The notes below the pieces were generated by a model. That model saw nothing but the letters and a program-made list of their open reading frames with translations, was not told the DNA's origin and ran no database searches. Both the position numbers and the translations under genes were made by a program. From an uncultured Halomicronema sp. (GTDB lineage: Bacteria > Cyanobacteriota > Cyanobacteriia > Phormidesmidales > Phormidesmidaceae): a DNA stretch of 8,052 bases. Below are positions 1 to 6,433 of the stretch, piece by piece. The DNA lies in NCBI GenBank assembly GCA_937897665.1, contig CALCPB010000092.1, forward strand, positions 1-8,052, written 5' to 3'. Position 1 is the first letter of the stretch. Each line of letters opens with the position of its first letter.

Positions 1-165
1 ATTCTCTTTACTGATGGCCAACCACCTCATCCTTTCCGAGTGATCTAACTCTAAATCAGAGGTTTCCACTAGAAACCGATCTAACATCGCAGTGGTTATC
101 AATAAAGGATTATTGGGCTGCTCAAATGGCTCTAATGCTTTTTTCGGTAGAGAAAATTCTGGCAT
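1..165 (-). CDS. Unknown protein, N-terminal 55 codons, runs off the window
   Basis: A minus-strand frame opens with ATG at 165 and stays open to the first base of the window, giving 55 codons that begin MPEFSLPKKALEPFEQ. I do not recognise the family. The first 20 residues are proline-rich and probably extended. Residues from about 24 on (TAMLDRFLVETSDLELDHSE) look like amphipathic helix with mixed charged and hydrophobic residues, as in a real soluble protein. No strong Shine-Dalgarno sequence precedes the ATG. The gene lies downstream of, and in the same direction as, the antitoxin-like gene at 585-367, about 200 bases away, so co-transcription is possible. The codon pattern and absence of stops make coding plausible, but the length seen is too short to be sure. 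Confidence 0.5.
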   Translation of the reverse strand, partial: MPEFSLPKKALEPFEQPNNPLLITTAMLDRFLVETSDLELDHSERMRWLAISKEN

Positions 166-366
166 ATCTGATTTGAAGAACTAAAAGGGCGTGGCTCTTC
201 AGGGTTTAGTATGCTGCTGAGAGAACTTAGAGGCTGAACTCCTCGTTGTGCATGACTTTCAGGGCTCTTGTGATTGACGTTGGCGCAATCCCTTGCTGCG
301 TAAGACCTGCAGATAAATAATGCCTTCAATTGCATCACAGATCCTGAAGATTTAGCTGGCGGAGGC
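166..366. other. Intergenic stretch with a short unexplained open segment
   Basis: No complete gene is recognisable here. On the minus strand, 351 to 262 is open for 30 codons between two stops and reads like protein (for example DAIEGIIYLQVLRSKGLRQR), but it has no start codon. It may be the tail of a decayed gene that once followed the antitoxin. A different minus frame open from 338 to 132 looks non-coding: it is rich in serine, proline and cysteine without pattern, and it overlaps the better-looking gene start at 165. Confidence 0.3.
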
Positions 367-585
367 TTATGGCATTGATTCGATTAGTGCTCTCAGCATC
401 CGATTGACTGATTCAGGAGTGGTAAATACCTGGGCCACATCTTCATCTAAAACGACGACGATCCGTTTCTGCGAGCCGTCATGAGTTGCAAATCGATTCG
501 GCTTTACTTTTGTATAGTCAAGGCGATATTCATCTAAAAGCTCATCTGCGGCAGGCGGTGAGTTCTCAGAGGGCAGATTGTTCAT
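367..585 (-). CDS. Putative antitoxin partner of the BrnT-like toxin
   Basis: A 72-residue protein, MNNLPSENSPP..., ending in TAA. After an acidic segment (DELLDEYRLDY, about residues 15-25) and a basic linker (KVKPNRFATHDG) comes a short strand-like stretch (RIVVVLDEDVAQVF) and then a helix (PESVNRMLRALIESM). This layout suits a small ribbon-helix-helix-like antitoxin. It is inferred to neutralise the toxin encoded just upstream and possibly to repress the operon. ATG at 585 is preferred over GTG at 594 because purine-rich GTGAGG lies just before it. The start lies inside the 3' end of the toxin reading frame (20-base overlap with the ancestral toxin stop at 568-566), so translation was probably coupled. 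The role rests on size, position and pattern. It does not show an obvious classical BrnA signature. Confidence 0.65.
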   Translation of the reverse strand: MNNLPSENSPPAADELLDEYRLDYTKVKPNRFATHDGSQKRIVVVLDEDVAQVFTTPESVNRMLRALIESMP

Positions 586-843
586 AATCCTCACGTTCCT
601 GACAAGTGGCTAAACGGGCGCTGACGAGCAGATACGGTTTGATCGTTCACTAAAGGCGACCAGTAATAGTCGATTTTGTTGAGAGTGGCCGATGATGATT
701 TCTCGACGTTCTTCAGCAGAATGAGCTTCATCGTCGAAGATGACTGCCAGCGGGTTCTCAAACACAGTTTGAGCTTCTTTAAAGCTAACACCGTGCTTCT
801 TTAGGTTGGCGGCCGCTTTTGACAAATCCCACTCAAATTTCAT
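566..843 (-). pseudogene. brnT: BrnT-family (DUF497) toxin gene, frameshifted near the 3' end
   Basis: BrnT toxins are small ribonucleases of type II toxin-antitoxin pairs. The start MKFEWDLSKAAANLKKHGVSF is a clear family signature, followed by the conserved FDDEAHSAEERREIIIGHS and LLLVAFSER blocks. The ATG-initiated frame stops at 610-612 after 77 residues, ending RICSSAPV. In another minus frame the expected C-terminus continues directly: SARLATCQEREDYEQSAL, stop at 568-566. The two frames meet at about 629-640, with a net change equal to loss of one base (modulo 3). If joined, the product would be about 92 residues, normal for the family. The truncated form lacks the conserved SAR and ER..Y elements, so it is probably inactive unless frameshifting or a sequence error is involved. 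ATG at 843 overlaps the upstream TGA as ATGA. Confidence 0.75.
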
Positions 844-2090
844 GTCTCTGCTGATTCGATGCTCAACCGCTGAATTGCCTTGACTGCCGCTTCGATCGCG
901 ATCGCCACATGCGTCCAGTGGGTACCGCCCTGGCAATAGACTACGTACGGCTCTCGCAGGGGGCCATCGGCAGAGAGTTCTGACGTGCTGCCGTCGATGA
1001 AGGTGCCGCCTGCCATGACCAGCTCGCTGTCATAGCCCGGCATGCCCGCCGGGATGGGTTCTACGTAAGATTCCACCGGCGAATGCTGCTGGATCGCTTT
1101 GCAAAAAGCGATTAGCTTTTCGGGGGAGCCCAGTTTGATCGCTTGAATGACGTCGCGCTGGCGATCTGCTGCCGGGGGATGCACCGCGTAGCCGAGTTGC
1201 TCAAAGGTGTAGGCGATCAGCGCATTGCCCTTCATGGCTTCCCCCACCATTTGCGGCGCGAGAAACAAGCCCTGAAACAACAGCCGATTTTGATTGAGGC
1301 TGGCCCCGCCGCTGCTGCCGATGCCAGGGGCAGTTAGGCGACAGAGGGCTATTTCAACCAGGTCTTCGCGTCCCGCCAGGTAGCCGCCGGTGGACGCGAT
1401 CGTGCCGACTGGATTTTTGATCAGTGAGCCCGCCATTAAGTCCACCCCGACGGCGGTCGGTTCGCGATCTTCCACAAATTCGCCGTAGCAATTATCGACA
1501 AAGCAAACCGTGTGGGGATTTTGCTGCTTGACCACCTGCACAATGCGCTCAATTTCAGCAATGGTCAGGCTGCGCCGCCAGCTGTAGCCGCACGATCGCT
1601 GGATCAGCACCATGCGTGTTTCGGGCTTTATTGCCTGTTCTAGGCTCTCCCAGTCAACGGAAGCGTCTATAGTAAGGGGTAGTTCACAATAAGTAACACC
1701 AAACTCTTTTAGAGAACCCTGGTGATTACCCCGAAGCCCGATCACCTCTTCTAAGGTGTCGTAGGGCGAGCCAGCCACGGCCAACAGTTCGTCACCAGGA
1801 CGCAAAACGCCAAATAAGGCACACGCGATCGCGTGAGTTCCTGAAACCAACTGCACTCTGACCGCAGCGGCTTCCGCCTGCATGACATCGGCAAAGACGC
1901 GATCCAACGTGGCGCGGCCCAGGTCATTGTGACCATAGCCAGACACACTGGCAAAATGGTGACTGCCTACCCGGTGCTTACCCATGGCTGCCAGCACCCG
2001 ACTCAGATTGGCTTTGACCTGCAGGTCAATACGCCAAAAGATCTGGGAGAGTGCGACCTCAGAGACTTGCAAGTTGTCTGGGGAATTCAT
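840..2090 (-). CDS. Methionine gamma-lyase family (PF06838) PLP-dependent enzyme
   Basis: A 416-residue cytosolic PLP enzyme of fold type I, of the family labelled methionine gamma-lyase-like or aluminium-resistance protein (YnbB type). Visible marks are SGYGHNDLGR (50-59), the cofactor-binding VSGTHAIACALFG (82-94), VDNCYGEF (198-205) with the Asp expected to contact the pyridine nitrogen, and GSLIKNPVGTIASTGGY (221-237), in which Lys225 should form the Schiff base. GGTHWTH near the C-terminus is also typical. Length matches the family, so the gene appears intact. The true substrate of this family is poorly defined; carbon-sulfur lyase activity is inferred from family naming only. No strong ribosome site precedes the ATG at 2090. 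The gene is divergent from desC, separated by 81 bases, and its stop codon overlaps the toxin start, making it the likely first gene of a three-gene operon. Confidence 0.85.
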   Translation of the reverse strand: MNSPDNLQVSEVALSQIFWRIDLQVKANLSRVLAAMGKHRVGSHHFASVSGYGHNDLGRATLDRVFADVMQAEAAAVRVQLVSGTHAIACALFGVLRPGDELLAVAGSPYDTLEEVIGLRGNHQGSLKEFGVTYCELPLTIDASVDWESLEQAIKPETRMVLIQRSCGYSWRRSLTIAEIERIVQVVKQQNPHTVCFVDNCYGEFVEDREPTAVGVDLMAGSLIKNPVGTIASTGGYLAGREDLVEIALCRLTAPGIGSSGGASLNQNRLLFQGLFLAPQMVGEAMKGNALIAYTFEQLGYAVHPPAADRQRDVIQAIKLGSPEKLIAFCKAIQQHSPVESYVEPIPAGMPGYDSELVMAGGTFIDGSTSELSADGPLREPYVVYCQGGTHWTHVAIAIEAAVKAIQRLSIESAET

Positions 2091-2171
2091 CGGGGAATCA
2101 ATGTCTATGCTGTGTAGAGTTCATTCTCCTGTGAGTTGGTATCTTCCTGTCCAAAATCTGAGAAATTGTGC

Positions 2172-2990
2172 ATGACAACCGCTATTCGAAATTTAGATAG
2201 ACCGACTGTTGATTGGCCGACCACCCTCTTTATGGTGGCGATTCATGGCTTAGCTTTGCTGGCCTTGATTCCCGGTAACACGACCTGGGCTGCTGTTGGC
2301 GTGGCGCTGGTGCTGCACTGGATTACTGGCTGCCTCGGCATTACTTTGGGCTGGCACCGGCTGATCGCCCATAAAAGCTTTGAAGTGCCTAAGTGGCTAG
2401 AGTATTTCTTTGTGGTTTGCGGCACGCTAGCCTGCCAGCATGGCCCCATTGTGTGGATTGGGCTGCATCGCCATCATCACCGGTATTCCGATCAGCCTAA
2501 CGATCACCATGATGCGGGCAAAGGTTTCTGGTGGAGCCACATGGGTTGGTTGCTGAGAGAAGTGCCGGCGAAAGATGAGATCCACAAATTTACCCGCGAC
2601 ATTGCGGATGATCCGGTTTACAAATTTTTTGAAAAATACTTTTTGTCGATGCAGTTGCCCTTGGGCATCGTCCTTTATCTGATGGGCGGTTGGCCGTTTG
2701 TCATCTGGGGCATTTTTGTGCGCCTGGTGGTGGTGTACCACTGCACCTGGTTTGTGAATAGCGCCACTCATAAGTTTGGCTATCGCACTTACAACACCGA
2801 CGATACTTCCACCAACTGCTGGTGGGTGGCCCTCGTTACCTATGGCGAAGGCTGGCACAACAACCACCATGCTTATCAGCACTCGGCCCGTCACGGCCTG
2901 AAATGGTGGGAAATTGATGTTACTTGGTTGCACATTCGTCTGCTGCAATTACTCGGTTTAGCTCGCAAGGTTAAGGTAGCTGGTTCGTAG
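2172..2990 (+). CDS. desC: Acyl-lipid delta-9 fatty acid desaturase (DesC-like)
   Basis: A 272-residue membrane desaturase that should introduce the first double bond at C9 of membrane-lipid acyl chains, using ferredoxin in cyanobacteria. All three histidine boxes are present: HRLIAH (62-67), HRHHH (99-103) and HNNHH (229-233), the ligands of the diiron centre. Hydrophobic segments at about 19-58, 77-97 and 160-195 fit the usual membrane topology. GFWWSHMGW (118-126) and NSATHKFGYRTY (196-207) are typical of DesC. ATG at 2172 is chosen because MTTAIRNLDRPTVDW starts like homologues; an in-frame upstream ATG at 2136 would add 12 residues that do not look conserved. Transcription ends at the hairpin at 3029-3055. 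Family assignment is firm. Whether it is the DesC1 or the DesC2 type (sn-1 or sn-2 preference) cannot be decided by eye. Confidence 0.88.
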   Translation: MTTAIRNLDRPTVDWPTTLFMVAIHGLALLALIPGNTTWAAVGVALVLHWITGCLGITLGWHRLIAHKSFEVPKWLEYFFVVCGTLACQHGPIVWIGLHRHHHRYSDQPNDHHDAGKGFWWSHMGWLLREVPAKDEIHKFTRDIADDPVYKFFEKYFLSMQLPLGIVLYLMGGWPFVIWGIFVRLVVVYHCTWFVNSATHKFGYRTYNTDDTSTNCWWVALVTYGEGWHNNHHAYQHSARHGLKWWEIDVTWLHIRLLQLLGLARKVKVAGS

Positions 2991-3028
2991 CGGGATACTC
3001 GGGAGATTGGAAAACTCCTACCTGAAGC

Positions 3029-3055
3029 AAAAAAGGGGCCATTGGCCCCTTTTTT
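3029..3055. terminator. Two-way intrinsic terminator between desC and the diiron gene
   Basis: A perfect hairpin: GGGGCC (3035-3040), a 3-base ATT loop and GGCCCC (3044-3049), flanked by six A on the left and six T on the right. It reads as a GC stem followed by a T run on both strands. It lies 38 bases after the desC stop and 72 bases beyond the stop of the convergent minus-strand gene, so it probably ends both transcripts. Confidence 0.92.
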
Positions 3056-3127
3056 ATTGCCGCTGATGGCATGCGTCATGCCGCTGCTTTGAAGGCTAAC
3101 CAACTGCAACGGGTCTGCCTGCAGGGG

Positions 3128-4066
3128 TTATATCGAGTTGAGGACGGGACGTTGCCCAAACAACCCTTCGAGTGATTCGGGTTGCAGGTGAGCGTTCCAG
3201 CTACAAATCTGTCGCAGCACGCGGGTAAAAATATAGGCCAGTTCTGCTCCGGATTGGAGGTTAGATAGCTGAACGATGGTTTTGCTAGTTGTGCGATCGC
3301 CTTGATGATGATCAAACATGTTTAAAGCCTGGGTTGCCATGGTGAGCAGGCGACGCTGCACTGAGTCACCAAACCCCCAGCGAGTCATGCCCCAAAACTT
3401 AGCTAGGTGATTGACTTCATCCTGCAGGGGTTGGGCGATCGCCTGCTGTAACGCCCCAGTCGAGTGAGCCATGAGCCAGAGATAAACCGAAACAGCACTC
3501 CATTCCGTTGTAATACGTCTCACAGCATGTCGGTAGAGGGCTTCGACAGGCGTTCTGACCGGAGCGAGTTCTGTAATGGAATTGGTCTGCGGCACTAATG
3601 GCTCACCGACCAGTTGCTGATAAATCTTGCAAAAAATCGGGGCATGCTGGCGCTCTTCTTTTTCCCAAACTCCGACTTCAATTAAGTTGCCTGCTTCGTC
3701 GTAAGACCCACTCACGAAACGGGTCATCTCAGGATGAACGCTTTGTAAATACTCACGGGTGATTTCGGCATAGGCCCGAATTGGGGCTTCAACTTCGGCT
3801 GATGCCGCAATCATGCTGGTAAACAGCTTAGGCTCCAAGCCCACAATTTGGTTGACCGCGATCGCCGACCAGTCAAATGTTTCCCAACGGCGCTGATGAG
3901 GATGGATGAACTGGCGGGGCAGATCGGTGAGGCGAGCTGTCAGCACATTGGGGGCCAGGTAGCGTCCAGCTAGATATTTAAGGCGCTGTCGAGTTTGAAA
4001 GTAGTTGGGATTGGGGTGTAAGTAGCCTGCTAGATCGAGGGCATTGTGAGGAGCGGTAATTGGCAT
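3128..4066 (-). CDS. Ferritin-fold diiron protein resembling soluble acyl-ACP desaturases
   Basis: A 312-residue soluble protein. Four helices carry a full set of candidate diiron ligands: Glu91 or Glu93 in AEVEAPIRAY, Glu138 and His141 in VWEKEERQH, Glu188 in TTEW, and Glu217 and His220 in DEVNH. The second and fourth motifs match the acyl-ACP desaturase patterns W..EE.RH and DE..H, and helix spacings (about 50 between ligand helices 2 and 3, 29 between 3 and 4) are close to that family. This supports an oxygen-activating enzyme, possibly acting on a fatty-acyl chain; the substrate is unknown. Other ferritin-like oxidases or hydroxylases are alternatives. ATG at 4066 is chosen over the upstream start at 4099 because AAAGGA sits 9 bases before it. 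The gene is convergent with the membrane desaturase desC. No signal peptide or membrane segment is visible. Confidence 0.65.
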   Translation of the reverse strand: MPITAPHNALDLAGYLHPNPNYFQTRQRLKYLAGRYLAPNVLTARLTDLPRQFIHPHQRRWETFDWSAIAVNQIVGLEPKLFTSMIAASAEVEAPIRAYAEITREYLQSVHPEMTRFVSGSYDEAGNLIEVGVWEKEERQHAPIFCKIYQQLVGEPLVPQTNSITELAPVRTPVEALYRHAVRRITTEWSAVSVYLWLMAHSTGALQQAIAQPLQDEVNHLAKFWGMTRWGFGDSVQRRLLTMATQALNMFDHHQGDRTTSKTIVQLSNLQSGAELAYIFTRVLRQICSWNAHLQPESLEGLFGQRPVLNSI

Positions 4067-4476
4067 TATGAAACATCCTTTCTTAAAAGCAATACACAAC
4101 AGTTCGCGCTGATGTATTCAGTCTGCTGATATCGCCTCTGAAGCCTCAATGAGCAGCTGGTAGTTAGCGCCAGTGAGGCGAAGTGGCTCGTAGCTGACCG
4201 AAGTGCTTGGTAGTTTGGAGAACTACGTGAATGTTTTGCTCATGACGCCTTGCCGTCAAGAAACTGTGTGCCGTGACGTTGTGATGCATTTGGCATAGCG
4301 CGTTGGCTTGTAAACGCATCAATTTTTAGGGACGTGGGTCAATGGCCTAATCAAAGATTGCAAAGGCTGGCCTGCTTCTGATCGGTGTCAGCCATCGCAG
4401 AATTCGGAATGCTGAGGTTGGCATATGCTGCAGGCATGGCAGCCCCACAGCATTAGCAAGTCTGCCAGATATGATT
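4067..4476. other. Intergenic stretch with no recognisable gene
   Basis: About 410 bases between the diiron gene and the IS982 remnant. Both strands carry frequent stops and I see no family motif. The 5' end must hold the diiron gene's promoter, but no convincing -10 or -35 pair stands out. A small inverted repeat, GTAGTT and AACTAC around a 5-base loop (4210-4226), is too weak to name. The stretch may be decayed sequence related to the neighbouring IS remnant. Confidence 0.4.
4076..4081 (-). promoter_or_regulatory. Ribosome-binding site deciding the diiron protein start
   Basis: Minus-strand AAAGGA with a 9-base gap to the ATG at 4066. It lies inside the 11-codon extension that a start at 4099 would require, which argues for the shorter protein. 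Confidence 0.6.
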
Positions 4477-4673
4477 TCAGTCAGTTGGAGTGACCGCATC
4501 AAACAGTGGCTTGTCATACCAGCACCGGCAGAGTGTTGAGTAGGAAATGGAACACTCCCGTCGTCGCCACCCCTTCAATTTGCATGACGTTTTTCTAGCG
4601 GAGCATTCACCGTTTCAATCAAGGCACGGTGACGCAACATCATCTGGCTAATCAGCGCCACAAAAGAGGCGTC
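4477..4673 (-). pseudogene. C-terminal remnant of an IS982-family transposase
   Basis: The minus strand reads ALISQMMLRHRALIETVN, matching the conserved IS982 C-terminal pattern LLLRKR.LIETVNDQLKN. One extra base at 4595 shifts the frame; dropping it gives VNAPLKNVMQIE, as expected for the family. The next stretch should read IEHSRHRS but instead reads IEGVATTGV, because bases 4550-4576 appear inverted in place. The frame then recovers as FLLNTLPVLV, shifts again near 4523, and continues as WYDKPLFDAV to a TGA at 4477-4479. Upstream, a TAG at 4674-4676 closes the frame; LRKLFG further up (near 4715-4732) may be a trace of the KLFGDKGYIS motif. There is no N-terminal half and no clear terminal repeat, so this is a dead fragment. 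IS982 assignment is from remembered family motifs. Confidence 0.68.
4545..4581. repeat. Imperfect inverted repeat bounding a 27-base micro-inversion
   Basis: AAATGGAA (4545-4552) and TTCAATTT (4574-4581) are inverted copies matching at 7 of 8 positions. Reversing 4550-4576 in place converts the minus-strand reading to QIEHSRRRHPFHFLLN, which restores the IS982 motif in frame. The repeats are the likely site of the flip. Confidence 0.55.
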
Positions 4674-4976
4674 CTATTGGGTGCAACACGATGCTCCCGA
4701 ACAGTTTTCTCAGAAGCTGCTGCAGTTTTTTGCAAAATCAAGATCTCAACGAGGCTAATTCTCGGTGATGCCAACTTCCAATGTCCGCTGGGTATTGTGG
4801 AGGAGTTAAAGGATAGGGGAGCCAGCTTGGTCGTCTGGTGTCAGAGAAGTGGGACGACAACGATCGCGACTGCTAAGTCGATAGACATCAATCAACGATG
4901 CTGTCGGGTGCTGTTCGGCGTCGCCGTCAACACCACTCTGTCAGGCTTTGATGTTGACGCTGTTGCTCCAGCGTAG
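4629..4976 (+). CDS. Doubtful ORF, possibly a second transposase fragment
   Basis: A 115-codon plus-strand ORF. Its first 15 codons (4629-4673) overlap the IS982 remnant on the other strand and are probably not real coding. The middle, LILGDANFQCPLGIVEELKDRGASLVVW (about residues 43-70), has the layout of the second catalytic aspartate block of IS4-type DDE transposases: LxD, an aromatic, then a helix and RG followed by a hydrophobic strand. Asp47 would be the catalytic residue. The N-terminal aspartate region and the C-terminal glutamate region are not visible, so if genuine it is a fragment. The C-terminal 40 residues are unrecognised. No ribosome site is evident at the ATG. It could equally be a chance ORF in decayed DNA. 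Confidence 0.25.
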   Translation: MTQHHLANQRHKRGVLLGATRCSRTVFSEAAAVFCKIKISTRLILGDANFQCPLGIVEELKDRGASLVVWCQRSGTTTIATAKSIDINQRCCRVLFGVAVNTTLSGFDVDAVAPA

Positions 4977-5065
4977 CCATGCCCACAGGGGTGTACACAA
5001 CCCACAAATAACGACGCCTGCCGACTTCAACAGTCTGGTGTTTAGCCGTACATACATAAATGTAA

Positions 5066-5107
5066 AGAAGCCTGATGTCGATTCCTTAAGAACAACATCA
5101 GGCTTCT
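5066..5107 (-). terminator. Terminator hairpin for the small membrane protein gene
   Basis: AGAAGCCTGATGT (5066-5078) and ACATCAGGCTTCT (5095-5107) form a perfect 13-base stem around a 16-base loop. On the minus strand the stem is followed by a loose T-rich run (TTTACATTT). It lies 30 bases past the stop of the gene at 5428-5138. The plus side has no T run. Confidence 0.7.
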
Positions 5108-5137
5108 CATAAACTTTGGTTGTTACGGACTGAAGCG

Positions 5138-5428
5138 CTAATTTCGCACAATAGTTTGATTCGTGATCGCCGGTGCCTGTTGTAGGTAGGCGTAGGCTTC
5201 CTGGCCGTCAGACAAGTAATTTTCAGAAGTGGCGATGCCGACTGACTGATCCAGATACATCATGTAATCAGTCATTAAAAAATAGACGGTCATCATGGCG
5301 ACAGCGGAAGAGGCGACCAAAAAACCCGCCAGCATGAACGAAAATTCTTGGCTTTGGATAGCTTGTTCCATCAGGCGTAGAGCCCAAGCAACCAATCCGA
5401 CAACAACGACAAGAATTAAAAGCAACAT
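5138..5428 (-). CDS. Small two-helix membrane protein, unknown function
   Basis: A 96-residue protein that I do not recognise. Residues 1-20 (MLLLILVVVVGLVAWALRLM) form a first membrane segment or uncleaved signal anchor; there is no obvious signal peptidase site. A short polar linker (EQAIQSQEF) leads to a second hydrophobic segment at about 29-53, ending in the tyrosine- and methionine-rich YFLMTDYMMYLD. The remaining 40 residues are polar and probably lie outside the membrane (SENYLSDGQEAYAYLQQ). The gene lies 73 bases downstream of hisF on the same strand and is closed by a strong hairpin at 5066-5107. It could be transcribed from its own promoter in the gap or by read-through from hisF. 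A real gene is likely, given the clean two-helix pattern and the terminator. Confidence 0.65.
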   Translation of the reverse strand: MLLLILVVVVGLVAWALRLMEQAIQSQEFSFMLAGFLVASSAVAMMTVYFLMTDYMMYLDQSVGIATSENYLSDGQEAYAYLQQAPAITNQTIVRN

Positions 5429-5467
5429 AATAATGGCAATTGCCTACATCCACCATTAAACCTCTTA

Positions 5468-5483
5468 TGTAACGTACTGTAAC
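5468..5483. promoter_or_regulatory. Direct repeat TGTAAC, one helical turn apart
   Basis: TGTAAC occurs at 5468-5473 and 5478-5483, start to start 10 bases, in the hisF to membrane-protein gap about 40 bases upstream of the latter's start. The spacing suits a regulator binding one DNA face or a promoter element, but no known operator matches and the length is short. Confidence 0.25.
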
Positions 5484-5501
5484 AGGAATTTAATGATGTC
5501 G

Positions 5502-6281
5502 TCACATTTGGACGGCTTTTCGTGTTGTGATTTGATGACTTGCTAGATAGTCTTTGATTTCAGCGACGGTGAGTTGGCCGTAGTGCAACAGCGATGCCAA
5601 TAAGGCCGCTTCGGCGTGTCCCGTGGTCAAGGCTTCATAGATATGGTGGCAGTTGCCCGCGCCCCCGGACGCAATCACTGGCACGGGTACCCGATTGGCG
5701 ATCGCCTGCGTCAGGGGTAAATCATAGCCCGCCTGAGTGCCATCGGCATCCATGCTGGTGATTAGCAGTTCGCCTGCGCCGCGCCGCACGACGTCTTGTG
5801 CCCATGTCACGGCATCGAGTCCGGTGTTTTCGCGCCCTCCCCGCACGTAGACATCCCAGCCGGGGTTATCAGGGGTGTCACGTTTACGGGCATCGATCGC
5901 TACCACAATGCACTGGTTGCCAAAGCGATCGCTGGCCCGATCAATTAAATCCGGCTGTCGCACGGCGGCAGAGTTAATGCTGACCTTGTCGGCCCCGGCC
6001 CGCAGCAGCTGCTTGATGTGATCGACCGTGCTGATACCGCCGCCCACCGTGAGGGGAATAAAGACCTGATCAGCCGTGCGATACACCACATCGAGCAAGC
6101 TGCCGCGATCTTCGTGGGTGGCGGTGATGTCTAAAAACACCAGCTCATCGGCCCCGGCTTCGTTATAGGCCTGAGCCAGCTCAACCGGATCGCCGGCGTC
6201 GCGCAGGTCAACAAAATTGACGCCCTTCACGACGCGTCCCGCGTTGACATCTAAGCAGGGCAGAATACGCTTTGCCAGCAT
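5502..6281 (-). CDS. hisF: Imidazole glycerol phosphate synthase cyclase subunit HisF
   Basis: A 259-residue (beta-alpha)8 barrel that, with the glutaminase HisH, converts PRFAR and ammonia to imidazole glycerol phosphate and AICAR in histidine synthesis. [12 protein letters not shown] places catalytic Asp11; VVAIDARK places Asp130. The phosphate-binding loops are visible as LTVGGGIS (77-84), KVSINSAA (99-106), TSMDADGT (175-182) and VIASGGAG (202-209). Length is at the upper end of the family's usual range of about 250-258. AAGGTGAG just upstream supports the ATG at 6281. No hisH or other his gene is in view; scattered his genes are normal in cyanobacteria. It is divergent from petP, with about 150 bases between them that must hold both promoters. 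Confidence 0.96.
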   Translation of the reverse strand: MLAKRILPCLDVNAGRVVKGVNFVDLRDAGDPVELAQAYNEAGADELVFLDITATHEDRGSLLDVVYRTADQVFIPLTVGGGISTVDHIKQLLRAGADKVSINSAAVRQPDLIDRASDRFGNQCIVVAIDARKRDTPDNPGWDVYVRGGRENTGLDAVTWAQDVVRRGAGELLITSMDADGTQAGYDLPLTQAIANRVPVPVIASGGAGNCHHIYEALTTGHAEAALLASLLHYGQLTVAEIKDYLASHQITTRKAVQM

Positions 6282-6286
6282 GGCCG

Positions 6287-6294
6287 CTCACCTT
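6287..6294 (-). promoter_or_regulatory. hisF ribosome-binding site
   Basis: Minus-strand AAGGTGAG ends 5 bases before the hisF ATG. It is the best-formed Shine-Dalgarno sequence in the window and fixes the hisF start. Confidence 0.7.
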
Positions 6295-6433
6295 GCACAC
6301 CTTTGGCAGGTGCTGATTAATTTTCGCTATCCACCATAGACCAGGATGGCGCAAGGCGCTGATAAGCTGTGGGGTGGTTTGTGTAACGAAGCCGTCGTTG
6401 AGCGGTTCAAAATTTCAGGTAGTTAGGTTAGGC

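Noticed and set aside
132..338. A 68-codon minus-strand ORF
   Set aside because: No family pattern, and it overlaps the more protein-like gene start at 165 in another frame.
610..936. The toxin ORF extended upstream to 936
   Set aside because: The extra 31 residues lie inside the 3' end of the lyase-family gene and are unlike BrnT proteins, which begin at the MKFEWD start at 843.
2427..2948. A 173-codon minus-strand ORF opposite desC
   Set aside because: It lies wholly antisense to a well-supported desaturase with all three histidine boxes. Its translation is rich in Val, His and Ala with no domain pattern, as expected of a shadow frame.
4210..4226. Small inverted repeat GTAGTT/AACTAC as an operator or terminator
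   Set aside because: Only 6 bases of stem, no T run, and no gene edge at a sensible distance.
4548..4652. Plus-strand reading MEHSRRRHPFNLHD as a small gene
   Set aside because: The EHSRRRHP motif is the IS982 transposase motif, and its flanks on the minus strand supply the rest of that motif. An inverted segment of the remnant explains it better than a separate plus-strand gene.
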